From an uncultured Halieaceae bacterium (lineage in GTDB: Bacteria; Pseudomonadota; Gammaproteobacteria; Pseudomonadales; Halieaceae): a stretch of DNA of 64,000 bases. This document shows positions 46,898-54,920 of this stretch, one piece after another. The stretch spans positions 62,001 to 126,000 of the forward strand of contig CALJGI010000002.1 of NCBI GenBank assembly GCA_938074045.1, read 5' to 3'. Under the pieces are notes generated by a model. It did no database searches. It saw only the letters and a program-made list of their open reading frames with translations, and was not told where the DNA came from. The stretch's first letter is position 1. Each line of letters starts with the position of its first letter. A program made the position numbers and the translations under genes.

Positions 46898-48977
46898 ACC
46901 GCCTGCGCCGGCGTCGACCGGAGGCATCTCCGGTTGAGCCGGCATCCGCCTGGGTGTTCGAAACCACCGGTCGGTCTACTACTGAGAACAGCTGTTCAAA
47001 GGGATCCGTTGCGTGTGGAAAGGCCATCGCTTCAACAAAGTACTGTTGAAAATCGGGTTCGACGGCGGTCTCTATTTTTTCAATATCGCGGACTATGGTC
47101 TCAATGACCTGTCTTGCCTGCTGGTTAAGAAGCGCGATCCGTGCACCGGTGCCAGCGGCGTTGCCAGCTGAAGAAACATGAGCGAGGTCACAGTCGGGTA
47201 TCAGCCCCAGCACCATGGCGTGTTTGACATCAATATGGCTGCCAAACGCCCCCGCCAGACGAATGCGGTCTATTGACTGCACCTCCATCTTGTCCATCAA
47301 CAGTTTAATCCCTGCATACAACGCAGCTTTAGCCAACTGAATCTGGCGGATGTCGTTTTGGGTAACAATGATTGGCGACTCCGAGGTGTGAAGAACGTAA
47401 GACCAGGTACGATCATTCTCGACAATGCGGCTGCTGGACGCACTCAGTCGCCCATCGATGACGCCATCAACGCTGACGATCCCCGCCAGATACATTTCCG
47501 CCACCACCTCAATAATGCCGGAGCCACAGATTCCCGTTACCCCGGTGTCCGCAATCGCATCTGCAAACCCTTCCTCGTTCGACCACAGTTCGCTGCCAAT
47601 GACCTGAAAGCGCGGCTCCAGAGTTTCTGGATCCACACGCACCCGCTCGATAGCGCCTCGTGCTGCCCGTTGTCCGCAACTGATCTGAGCACCCTCGAAT
47701 GCCGGGCCGGTCGGGCTGGAGCAGGCCATTAGTCGATCGCAGTTACCGAGTACGATCTCGGCATTGGTGCCTACATCTACCAACAGAGTCATCTCTTCCT
47801 GTAACTGGGGTTCCTCCGACAAAACCATACCAGCTGCATCCGCTCCTACATGTCCCGCTATGCACGGCAGAATGTAAACCCGTCCACCCGGATTGATACG
47901 TAAATCCAATTGCGCGGCCTTGATATTTATGGCTGCGTCAGTCGCCAGCGCAAAAGGAGCGCCACCCAGTTCCACAGGGCTGATTCCGAGCAAAATGTGG
48001 TGCATGATGGGGTTGGCGACGAGGCACATCTCCAACACATCATTAATTGTCACGCCTGCTTTTTCAGCCACATCCTCTATCAGAGAATTGAGGGCCTCGC
48101 GAATGATGGCCGTCAATTCCTGCGCGCCCTCAGGGTGCATCATGACGTAAGAAACACGGCTCATCAGATCTTCGCCGAAGCGAATCTGTGGGTTCATCAG
48201 GCTGCTACTGGCCAGAACTTCTCCGCTGCCCAGATCACACAGGTGCGCGGCAACAGTGGTTGAACCAATATCGATGGCAATACCAAGTGCCTGCTCCTGA
48301 AACCCGGGCCACAGGGCCACCACAATACCTGCCCTGTCGACCGCCGCCGTTACAAACCATTTTCCTTCGCGCAGAATAGATTGCAATTTCGGCAGCAAAG
48401 CTTGATCGCAACTCAGGTTTTCAAGATTCCACTCTCGATTTAACGCATCAAACAAGCGTTCGAGATCCCCCTTGGGATCGTGCATATCCGCTTCATCAAC
48501 CTGAACGGAATAAAGATGAATGCCCGGGTCGAGACTGATGTCCCTGTATTCCGCATCCTTCCTGACAACCTGGCGGTGCACCTGGCTGTCCGGCGGCACA
48601 TCGATAACGACATCGTCCAGCAAAAGGGTATGACAACTGAGGCGCCGACCCGTGGCGAGCGGTTTTTTGCGTTCGCTGTAGCGAATCTCAGTATCAGACA
48701 GCCCCGACAGGTGGCTGCTGCGCGACACCAGTTGATGCTTGGGAAAGTCACCTTCCATGCAGGTGATCTGACAGCGCCCACACAGGCCGCGTCCCCCGCA
48801 TACAGAGTCAATATCAACTCCCAGAGAACGGGCAGCGTCGAGTAGCGGTGTGTTGACGGGAAAACTGCCGCGCCGACCGGAGGGCGTAAAAACCACCTTG
48901 ACCGAGCGCACGGATATAGCCTCGCTCCCGCCCTCCTCGCCGGCACCTTGTGTATTCATGTCATCGAGTGTGGTCAT
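46854..48977 (-). CDS. RACE-type corrinoid activator: 2Fe-2S ferredoxin plus ASKHA (DUF4445) ATPase
   Basis: Predicted to restore inactive Co(II) corrinoid to Co(I) using ATP and a low-potential electron. The 707 residues start with a ferredoxin domain carrying cysteines at 60, 66, 69 and 115 (SVCGGRGLCGRCQ, then RLSCHTL). A linker follows, then the ASKHA domain with GIAIDIGSTTVAAHL, LLVDVGTNAEIVLG, CGSGIIEVVAEMY and IRLAGAFGSHID. The last 21 residues begin with a run of seven-residue Gly/Arg character. It closes the minus-strand operon, 11 bases after the methyl-THF:corrinoid methyltransferase gene. Family analogues are RamA and the activators of acetogens. Confidence 0.86.
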   Translation of the reverse strand: MTTLDDMNTQGAGEEGGSEAISVRSVKVVFTPSGRRGSFPVNTPLLDAARSLGVDIDSVCGGRGLCGRCQITCMEGDFPKHQLVSRSSHLSGLSDTEIRYSERKKPLATGRRLSCHTLLLDDVVIDVPPDSQVHRQVVRKDAEYRDISLDPGIHLYSVQVDEADMHDPKGDLERLFDALNREWNLENLSCDQALLPKLQSILREGKWFVTAAVDRAGIVVALWPGFQEQALGIAIDIGSTTVAAHLCDLGSGEVLASSSLMNPQIRFGEDLMSRVSYVMMHPEGAQELTAIIREALNSLIEDVAEKAGVTINDVLEMCLVANPIMHHILLGISPVELGGAPFALATDAAINIKAAQLDLRINPGGRVYILPCIAGHVGADAAGMVLSEEPQLQEEMTLLVDVGTNAEIVLGNCDRLMACSSPTGPAFEGAQISCGQRAARGAIERVRVDPETLEPRFQVIGSELWSNEEGFADAIADTGVTGICGSGIIEVVAEMYLAGIVSVDGVIDGRLSASSSRIVENDRTWSYVLHTSESPIIVTQNDIRQIQLAKAALYAGIKLLMDKMEVQSIDRIRLAGAFGSHIDVKHAMVLGLIPDCDLAHVSSAGNAAGTGARIALLNQQARQVIETIVRDIEKIETAVEPDFQQYFVEAMAFPHATDPFEQLFSVVDRPVVSNTQADAGSTGDASGRRRRRRSKSSAGAAKDRPPQ

Positions 48978-48988
48978 GGTGTCCTGAC

Positions 48989-49894
48989 TTACGCGCGACG
49001 ACGGCGCCGGGCCCGGCCTCCACGTGCGCCCTCATCCGCCCCCTCCTTTGGTGGCTCCCGATAGGCACGAATCCAGGCAGCACAATCCGGGTCATGACCC
49101 ATCATGACATCGGCGCCGCGGACAGCCTGCATGACTTCCGGATGCAGTGGACTGGTTATGGCCGAGGTCATACCCGCGGCAATCGCCATATTCAGAAATG
49201 ACGAATTAATGCCATTGCGATTGGGTAATCCGAAACTGACATTAGAAGCACCACAGGTTGTATTGACCTTCAGTTCATCTCTCAAGCGGCGCACAATATG
49301 CATCACTTGCTTACCGGCGCTGTTGATTGCGCCAATGGGCATAACTAGTGGATCAACGACTACATCACTATATGGAATGCCGTAATCCGCGGCTCGTTCG
49401 ACAATTTTCTTTGCTACCAGAAAGCGTTCGTTGGGATCTTCAGAGATGCCTGTTTCATCGTTGGAAATAGCCACCACCGCCGCACCGTAGCGCGCCACGA
49501 GTGGCAAGACCCGCTCGAGAACCTCATCTTCCCCGGTCACCGAATTCACCAGCGGCTTTCCCTGATAGACGGCCAGGCCGGATTCCAGCGCCTCGACTAT
49601 TGAGGAATCGATGGATATAGGAACATCGGTGATCGATTGCACCAACTTGATCGCTTCGGCCAGAATCGCCGGTTCGTCCGCCAGAGGTATGCCGGCATTA
49701 ACATCCAGCATATGGGCTCCCGCAGCAACCTGTGCCAGTGCATCTGCTTCCACACGACTGTAATCACCGACCTTCATTTCCTCGGCCAGAATTTTTCTGC
49801 CCGTTGGGTTGATCCGTTCGCCGATTACAACAAAGGGATGATCGAAACCGATCCGGACTTCGCGAGTCGCCGAGCTGACGAGGGTTGTTGTCAT
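48989..49894 (-). CDS. Methyltetrahydrofolate:corrinoid methyltransferase (pterin-binding)
   Basis: Transfers methyl between a Co(I)/methyl-Co corrinoid protein and tetrahydrofolate. The 301-residue TIM barrel contains GERINPTGRKILAEE, LDVNAGIPLAD, DVPISIDSS, VAISNDETGI and TTCGASNVSFGLPNRNGIN, the pterin-site motifs shared by MeTr (AcsE) and the MetH folate domain. The C-terminus carries an unusual Gly/Arg-rich tail (GARGGRARRRRR). It starts 24 bases after MetF and is followed 11 bases later by the activator. In this operon the likely direction is methyl-corrinoid to methyl-THF (catabolic). Confidence 0.9.
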   Translation of the reverse strand: MTTTLVSSATREVRIGFDHPFVVIGERINPTGRKILAEEMKVGDYSRVEADALAQVAAGAHMLDVNAGIPLADEPAILAEAIKLVQSITDVPISIDSSIVEALESGLAVYQGKPLVNSVTGEDEVLERVLPLVARYGAAVVAISNDETGISEDPNERFLVAKKIVERAADYGIPYSDVVVDPLVMPIGAINSAGKQVMHIVRRLRDELKVNTTCGASNVSFGLPNRNGINSSFLNMAIAAGMTSAITSPLHPEVMQAVRGADVMMGHDPDCAAWIRAYREPPKEGADEGARGGRARRRRRA

Positions 49895-49918
49895 TTCTGT
49901 CTCCGAACTGAAATTAAA

Positions 49919-50971
49919 TTAATGTGATGCCACGCTTCGTTTTCTGGCTGCCGATCCCGGCCCGGGGGCCTGTGCAGCCAGCGTTGACCAATCGGGTTGC
50001 CAGGGTTTCCGGTCTGCCAATATACCGGTTTTCTGTACGATTTCTGGCACCCGATCTTCCTGTCTGTAAGCCATAATGTGTACGCCATGTAGCCCTTCGA
50101 TTTCCTGGATCTGTTGAATCATATCGATACAGATCTGAACACCCTCGGCCGTTTGATCTTCCGCACCTTCAAGCCGCTTGATGATGTCGTCCGGGATATG
50201 TACGCCAGCGACATTGGTACGAATCCAGTTAGCCGAACGCGCGGAGGCCAGCGGACCTACCCCCGGCAATATATACACTTCCTCATGAATACCCATATCG
50301 CAGACACGCTTCATGTACTCGCGTAACATGTCGATGTCGAAACAATACTGTGTTTGCACAAACTGCGCGCCTGCCGCCACTTTCTTGGCCAGTCGCAATG
50401 GGCGAAAATCAAGGGGGGGCGCAAAGGGGTTAGCCGCTGCCCCCAGAAAAACTTCCGGCGGATGACTGAGTTTACGGCCACTGAGAAACCTGGCTTCATC
50501 GCGCATGGTACGAATCATTGACAACATACTCATGCAATCAAGATCAAACACCGGTTTTGCGCCGGGTTGATCGCCAGACTGAACACCGTCACCGGTCAGA
50601 CACAGCACATTCGAGACGCCCATTGCCGAAGCGCCCAACACGTCACCCTGGATGGCGATGCGATTCCTGTCGCGACCTGATATCTGCATCACCATGGAAT
50701 ACCCACAGCGAGTTAACAAAGAACACATGCCCACGCTGGACATATGGCAATTGGCGCCCGACCCGTCTGTTGCATTAATCGCGTCGACGCAGCCGTCAAA
50801 CACCTTGACCCGCTCATAGACGTCATGCGGGTCAGCCGAGTCAGGGGGAGCTATTTCCGCCGTGACAGCAAAAACCCCGCTTCGAAGAACACGTTCAAAT
50901 CGCCCGGGAGATACATGCCCCGGCAGGATGGGTAAATTTTCACCCGGCGCTGGTTCATCCTCAAAGTACAC
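49919..50971 (-). CDS. metF: Methylenetetrahydrofolate reductase, MetF
   Basis: FAD enzyme interconverting methyl-THF and methylene-THF; here probably run as the oxidation step. I use GTG 50971 (350 residues), which lies seven bases after GGAG and overlaps the preceding stop by 11 bases. An ATG at 51013 would overlap by 53 bases and add only non-family residues. Signatures are VTAEIAPPDSADPHDVYERV, INATDGSGANCHMSS, LGASAMGVSNVLCLTGDG (FAD/folate region) and GAQFVQTQYCFDID. The C-terminus ends SAARKRSVASH. The partner MTHFR_C gene is immediately upstream, a MetV-MetF arrangement as in acetogens, instead of the isolated metF used for methionine synthesis. Confidence 0.88.
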   Translation of the reverse strand: MYFEDEPAPGENLPILPGHVSPGRFERVLRSGVFAVTAEIAPPDSADPHDVYERVKVFDGCVDAINATDGSGANCHMSSVGMCSLLTRCGYSMVMQISGRDRNRIAIQGDVLGASAMGVSNVLCLTGDGVQSGDQPGAKPVFDLDCMSMLSMIRTMRDEARFLSGRKLSHPPEVFLGAAANPFAPPLDFRPLRLAKKVAAGAQFVQTQYCFDIDMLREYMKRVCDMGIHEEVYILPGVGPLASARSANWIRTNVAGVHIPDDIIKRLEGAEDQTAEGVQICIDMIQQIQEIEGLHGVHIMAYRQEDRVPEIVQKTGILADRKPWQPDWSTLAAQAPGPGSAARKRSVASH

Positions 50972-51443
50972 GGACAGTCTCCACCACTGCGTCGCGGCGT
51001 TCTCGAGCCGCATGTAACCATGAGGAATGTCCCCTGAGACTAGTATCTATCGCGCCCTGAACCACGCGAATTGCATCCACCCCGCCAGGAATCTGTTGAC
51101 TGCCCTCCCAGGCCATAACCCACACACAGGGCATCTCGGGTTTGACCTCGCAGTTACCATTAGCGCGGACTCCGCCGCAGGGACCGTTACGCAGCGTTTT
51201 CGGACAATTCATGGGGCACACCATACCGGTAGAACCCAGCGTGCATTGTCCACAAGACTGACTATCAAAAAGAAAACCCTTCACGATGCTTTCCACCCAC
51301 TCAACAGCGCGATCGGATCGTTCAATCCCCAGGCGCTCAAATAGCGGCAACAGGCGGACCATAACTCGTTCCAGTCCTTCGTAGAACAAATAAAGCCATT
51401 CTGCGTTGCGCATGGACCAGCGCCGCATTCCTACACCGCTCAT
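50961..51443 (-). CDS. MTHFR_C-type cysteine-rich protein (MetV-like partner of MetF)
   Basis: Small protein of 160 residues similar to the C-terminal (PF12225) part found with MetF in acetogens and other methyl-branch organisms. An alpha-helical start (LYLFYEGLERVMVRLLPLFERLG) is followed by a cysteine cluster at about 64, 67, 76, 80, 89, 98 and 106 (SQSCGQCTLGSTGMVCPMNC, then NGPCGGVRANGNC), which should bind a metal or Fe-S cluster and pass electrons to MetF. The start overlaps the Virulence_fact stop by four bases (ATGA) and its end overlaps metF, so translation is tightly coupled. Cofactor assignment is inference. Confidence 0.78.
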   Translation of the reverse strand: MSGVGMRRWSMRNAEWLYLFYEGLERVMVRLLPLFERLGIERSDRAVEWVESIVKGFLFDSQSCGQCTLGSTGMVCPMNCPKTLRNGPCGGVRANGNCEVKPEMPCVWVMAWEGSQQIPGGVDAIRVVQGAIDTSLRGHSSWLHAARERRDAVVETVRVL

Positions 51444-51742
51444 TCCTGAGCCCGACCCTTTGCACGAATAAGTTCGAGTAGACGGTCATCGCTGTAAAGA
51501 CCTTCCAGCCGCCTCGCCTCCGCGGTAGCCAGTTCGGTTGGATCACCGCCGGTTTCCAGAGACACACGCTCGCGACGCCAGTCTTCCATATAGGCATCGC
51601 TGCTGCCTTTACCCGCCCGCATCGCTGCGCGGTCAATCGCTTCCTGAAAGCGGATGTGCAATTCAGCTTTGCCCCGTGTGCGACCGCGTTTGACAATCAC
51701 CTGAGCGGGAATATCCCGCCAATACACAACCACCATTTCCAT
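51440..51742 (-). CDS. Virulence_fact-family small protein (PF13769-like)
   Basis: Protein of 100 residues with no known biochemical function. It begins EMVVVYWRDIPAQVIVKRGR, has a charged helical middle (FQEAIDRAAMRAGKGSSDAYMEDW) and ends with LEGLYSDDRLLELIRAKGR. The family name comes from an old screen and says nothing about its job. From memory, homologues recur in this same corrinoid/MttB cluster in other proteobacteria, which suggests a structural or chaperone role for the methyltransfer complex. It is 12 bases after DUF1638 and overlaps the MTHFR_C gene by four bases. Confidence 0.72.
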   Translation of the reverse strand: MEMVVVYWRDIPAQVIVKRGRTRGKAELHIRFQEAIDRAAMRAGKGSSDAYMEDWRRERVSLETGGDPTELATAEARRLEGLYSDDRLLELIRAKGRAQE

Positions 51743-51754
51743 ACTTGCCGTACC

Positions 51755-52372
51755 TCAGCCGATGGCAATCACCTGCTCGCGCAGGCTGGATTCAAGTTCA
51801 CCGTAACCGCAGTGACGATGATCAAAGGAAAGATCAAGATAGGATGCTGCTTTCTCAGCCCGCTGTAACAGGTCCTGATCGACACGCTGAGAGAGATACA
51901 CAAGTCGGTTGTAATTGGAAAATATAATTTCCTGTAATTCCGGGTGACGATCCAGGCCCATCCCTCGAATGATCAGCCGTTCAAAATGTCGCGCCAGAAA
52001 ATCGGTCAAATAAAACGTACCCGGATCCTGTTCCGCCAGTTCCGCAAATTCGCTCTGTCCCGCATAAAATGAGTAGCAGTGAGCACCCGGCAGCCGTTCA
52101 ATTTTTTCCTGCTCCAACATGCGGTCCAATTCACCACCGGTTCCACAATCGGCATAGCCAATAAAAATTTGTTCGTAATGGTCCCGGTGCTGCGCCAATT
52201 TTTCACGCAACCGGGGCACGATCTGGTCAGGCCGATTATGGAGGTCAGCATCCAGACAGGTTAGCTCCAGATGCGACCATGCATTCAATGCCTTTAGTGT
52301 CTGGATTTCCCGGGCGAGTGCGCCACAGGCTATGACCAGTAAGCTGGGGGAGTGGCTTTCAGCTGTCTGCAT
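51755..52372 (-). CDS. DUF1638-family protein
   Basis: Function unknown. From ATG 52372 (spaced after AGG; a longer frame starting at 52519 would overlap the corrinoid-protein gene by over 100 bases and is rejected) it has 205 residues. Features include SLLVIACGALAREIQTLKAL near the start, YADCGTGGELDRML, PGAHCYSFYAGQ and the C-terminal SFDHRHCGYGELESSL. Histidines and cysteines are conserved enough in appearance to suggest a metal or cofactor site. The gene sits between the corrinoid protein and the Virulence_fact protein, so a role in corrinoid handling or methyltransferase assembly is possible. Confidence 0.75.
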   Translation of the reverse strand: MQTAESHSPSLLVIACGALAREIQTLKALNAWSHLELTCLDADLHNRPDQIVPRLREKLAQHRDHYEQIFIGYADCGTGGELDRMLEQEKIERLPGAHCYSFYAGQSEFAELAEQDPGTFYLTDFLARHFERLIIRGMGLDRHPELQEIIFSNYNRLVYLSQRVDQDLLQRAEKAASYLDLSFDHRHCGYGELESSLREQVIAIG

Positions 52373-52406
52373 CGATGCCTGCTCTCCGCCAGCTCCGCTG
52401 GTTCCG

Positions 52407-53135
52407 TCAGCCGCCAGCTGCCGCACGGCGTTCACTGACCAGACGTACAGCCGTTGCCGAAGCCTCGGCGGCATCGCGGCAGTAGGCATCGGCACCGACT
52501 GCTTCCCCGAATTCCTCATTCAGTGGTGCTCCACCCACCATGACGATGTATTTTTCGCGAAGGCCCTTTTCTTTAAGAGCGTCAATCACGACTTTCATAT
52601 AAGGCATTGTTGTGGTCAGCAACGCTGACATGCCAAGCACGTCGGGCTCGTGCTCTTCAAGTGCGGCCAGATACTCCTCTACGGAATTGTTAATGCCGAT
52701 ATCCGTCACTTCAAATCCCGCGCCCTCCAGCATCATGGCCACCAGATTCTTGCCGATGTCATGGATATCGCCTTTAACCGTACCTATCACCATGGTGCCC
52801 ACCGGCTTGGCGCCAGTTTCTGCCAACAACGGCCTTAATATGGCCATGCCACCTTTCATGGCGTTGGCAGCCAGAAGTACTTCGGGGACAAACAATATAC
52901 CGTCTCGAAAATCGATACCGACAATAGTCATACCGCCAACCAGTGCATCCGAGAGTACTTTCTCCGCAGACCAACCCCGCTCCAGCAGGATGTTGGTGCC
53001 CTCTTCAATTTCTTCCTTCAACCCGTCATAGAGGTCATCATGCATCTGCTCAACCAGCTCCGGATCTGAGAGCTCCGAGAGTACAATATCCTCTTCATCA
53101 TCAAAGTCCTGCGGCTCATTCACACCTTGGCTCAT
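52407..53135 (-). CDS. Corrinoid (methyl-carrier) protein, MtbC/MttC type
   Basis: Cobalamin-binding methyl shuttle between the MttB-type enzyme and the THF methyltransferase. The 242 residues comprise an acidic N-terminal region, a four-helix cap (VLLAANAMKGGMAILRPLL) and a B12-binding domain with the base-off signature DIHDIG (Asp123, His125, Gly128; the histidine is the lower cobalt ligand). GMSALLTTTMPYMK and VMVGGAPLNEEFGEAVGADAY complete the cofactor cleft. It starts 24 bases after the MttB homologue and is followed 34 bases later by DUF1638. It is the only corrinoid protein gene in the window. Confidence 0.9.
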   Translation of the reverse strand: MSQGVNEPQDFDDEEDIVLSELSDPELVEQMHDDLYDGLKEEIEEGTNILLERGWSAEKVLSDALVGGMTIVGIDFRDGILFVPEVLLAANAMKGGMAILRPLLAETGAKPVGTMVIGTVKGDIHDIGKNLVAMMLEGAGFEVTDIGINNSVEEYLAALEEHEPDVLGMSALLTTTMPYMKVVIDALKEKGLREKYIVMVGGAPLNEEFGEAVGADAYCRDAAEASATAVRLVSERRAAAGG

Positions 53136-53159
53136 ACTTGAGATCCTCGTTACTGCTCT

Positions 53160-54701
53160 TTAGTATTGTTTGTCGGGAAAAGACGTTTTTCGCCTTTCCA
53201 TGTAGTCAATCAAGGCCTCGTCCACAGCTGGATCCAGTGGCGGTGCCTCATATTCCTTCAACATGGTTTTCCACTGCTTGTTGGCGCGCATTGCACAATC
53301 CATGGAACCGTCAGCTTCCCACTGCTCGAAGCTGTTGCTGTCAGCCACTGTGGACCGATAGAACGCATTCTCAAAATTCGCCTGGGTGTGTTCGGAGCCC
53401 AGAAAATGTGACCCGGGACCAATCTCGCGCAGAGCGGACATCGCCTGACCATTGTCAGACATATCCATCCCACTCAACAAAATATTGATCATGTTGGCCT
53501 GGTCAGCGTCCATAACGAATTTTTCGTATCCCATCGACAGGCCGCCTTCCAACCAGCCTGCGGTGTGCAGCATGAAATTGACACCTGACATCGCAGCCGC
53601 CTGCAGGGTATTGGCAGATTCATAGGCTGCCTGGGCATCGGCAATCTTGGAGGCGGTTAACCCACCCCCACTGCGGTAGGGTACGCCCAAACGCCTGGCC
53701 AGAGCCCCCACTACATACATCACCATGCTAGGCTCCGGAGTGCCAAAAGTCGGTGCTCCTGTTTGCATGGAGACAGCACTGGCGAAGGTACCAAAAATAA
53801 CCGGCGCACCGGGCCGCACCAGCTGTACAAAAGCCATACCTGCAAGAGCCTCCGCCAATATCTGTGTAGAGGTTCCAGCGGTGGTCACGGGCGACATGGC
53901 ACCAGCCAGGATAAAGGGAGAAATCATAGTTGCCTGATTGTGGCGCGCATATACCTTGGCCGCTCCCAGCATGGTGGCATCAAAGGTCAACGGAGAATTG
54001 GCGTTGATGAGACTGGTGCAAACCGTGTTGTTTTCAACAAATTCGTCGCCGAAAACAAGCTTGGCCATATCCACCGTATCCTGGGCCCGTTCAGGGTCAG
54101 TAACCGAACCCATAAAAGGCTTGTCGCTGTATTTGATATGGCTGTAGACCATATCGAAATGCCGCTTGTTCACCGGAAGATCAACCGGCTCACAAACCGT
54201 ACCACCCGAATGATGTAGGCCCGGCGCCATGTAGGCGAGCTTCACGAAATTTCTGAAGTCCTCGATGGTACCGTAGCGCCTACCACCATCCAGATCGCGA
54301 ACAAATGGCGATCCATAGGCGGGTACCAGCACTGTGCGCTTGCCACCAATGATCACACTCCGTTCGGGGTTTCTTGCGTGCTGCGTGAATTCTGCGGGGG
54401 CACTGGCCTGAATTATTGAGCGGCACATACCGCGGGGGAATCGCACACGCTGTCCCTGCACATCCGCGCCGGCATCTTTGAGGATGGCTAGTGCTTCGGA
54501 ATCATCACTGAATTCAATACCAATTTCTTCAAGCACGGTATCGGCGTTGTGTTCAATAATTTCCAGCGCCTCTTCATCGACATAATCGAAATAAGGTATC
54601 CGACGCTCGATAAAGGCAGCGACCTCAGCCTGGGTACGAGCGCGCGCTGCGTGCTTGGCTTCACGCCCCCGCGATCTTCTGCGCCCGCTACGTTCACTCA
54701 T
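53160..54701 (-). CDS. MttB-superfamily methyltransferase, non-pyrrolysine, copy 2
   Basis: Predicted to methylate the corrinoid protein encoded just downstream, using a quaternary amine (glycine-betaine/MtgB-type is the leading reading). ATG 54701 gives 513 residues; a longer frame to 54866 is rejected because its extension has no family match. Features parallel copy 1: IPYFDYVDEEAL, FTQHARNPERS, FVRDLDGGRRYGTI, HHSGGTVCEPVDLPVNKRH, SPFILAGAMSPVTTA, GLTASKIADAQAAYES and HTAGWLEGG. No internal amber codon occurs, so it is not pyrrolysine-dependent. Residues 4-22 are Arg-rich (SGRRRSRGREAKHAARAR). It is 24 bases before the corrinoid-protein gene. Confidence 0.86.
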   Translation of the reverse strand: MSERSGRRRSRGREAKHAARARTQAEVAAFIERRIPYFDYVDEEALEIIEHNADTVLEEIGIEFSDDSEALAILKDAGADVQGQRVRFPRGMCRSIIQASAPAEFTQHARNPERSVIIGGKRTVLVPAYGSPFVRDLDGGRRYGTIEDFRNFVKLAYMAPGLHHSGGTVCEPVDLPVNKRHFDMVYSHIKYSDKPFMGSVTDPERAQDTVDMAKLVFGDEFVENNTVCTSLINANSPLTFDATMLGAAKVYARHNQATMISPFILAGAMSPVTTAGTSTQILAEALAGMAFVQLVRPGAPVIFGTFASAVSMQTGAPTFGTPEPSMVMYVVGALARRLGVPYRSGGGLTASKIADAQAAYESANTLQAAAMSGVNFMLHTAGWLEGGLSMGYEKFVMDADQANMINILLSGMDMSDNGQAMSALREIGPGSHFLGSEHTQANFENAFYRSTVADSNSFEQWEADGSMDCAMRANKQWKTMLKEYEAPPLDPAVDEALIDYMERRKTSFPDKQY

Positions 54702-54811
54702 GATTTTGACCCTCGCACATGTCCCCCCGGGTCCACTCCCGAAGTCGGCGCTAGTGTGTGCGAGATTGCCGGCATATGGGTGTAAATTTGCGACGTGAGA
54801 ATACGCGTGGA

Positions 54812-54902
54812 CGACAGTGCTATGGAACCCCGTAAACCGCCTGTCGCAACACTTTCCTGCGGCCACCGGCCGATTAAGTCTTTTACAATACCCATGACTT
54901 AA
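54812..54902. promoter_or_regulatory. Two inverted repeats upstream of the second MttB-family gene
   Basis: In the 219-base gap between the flavin-enzyme stop and the MttB start: CGACAG (54812-54817) with CTGTCG (54841-54846), spacer 23; and TTAAGTC (54874-54880) with GACTTAA (54896-54902), spacer 15. The first uses the same hexamers as the repeat ahead of copy 1, in swapped order. The second has no T-run and is not a typical terminator. Either could be a regulator site that gives the methyltransferase half of the cluster its own control. Confidence 0.3.
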
Positions 54903-54920
54903 CGCGAACTATCTGGCTAG

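Noticed and set aside
50972-51013. ATG start for MetF overlapping MTHFR_C by 53 bases
   Set aside because: GTG 50971 has a GGAG at proper spacing and leaves an 11-base overlap; the extra residues do not look like MetF.
30415-54701. Pyrrolysine in the MttB homologues
   Set aside because: Both genes read through without an internal TAG codon, and no pyl genes are in the window.
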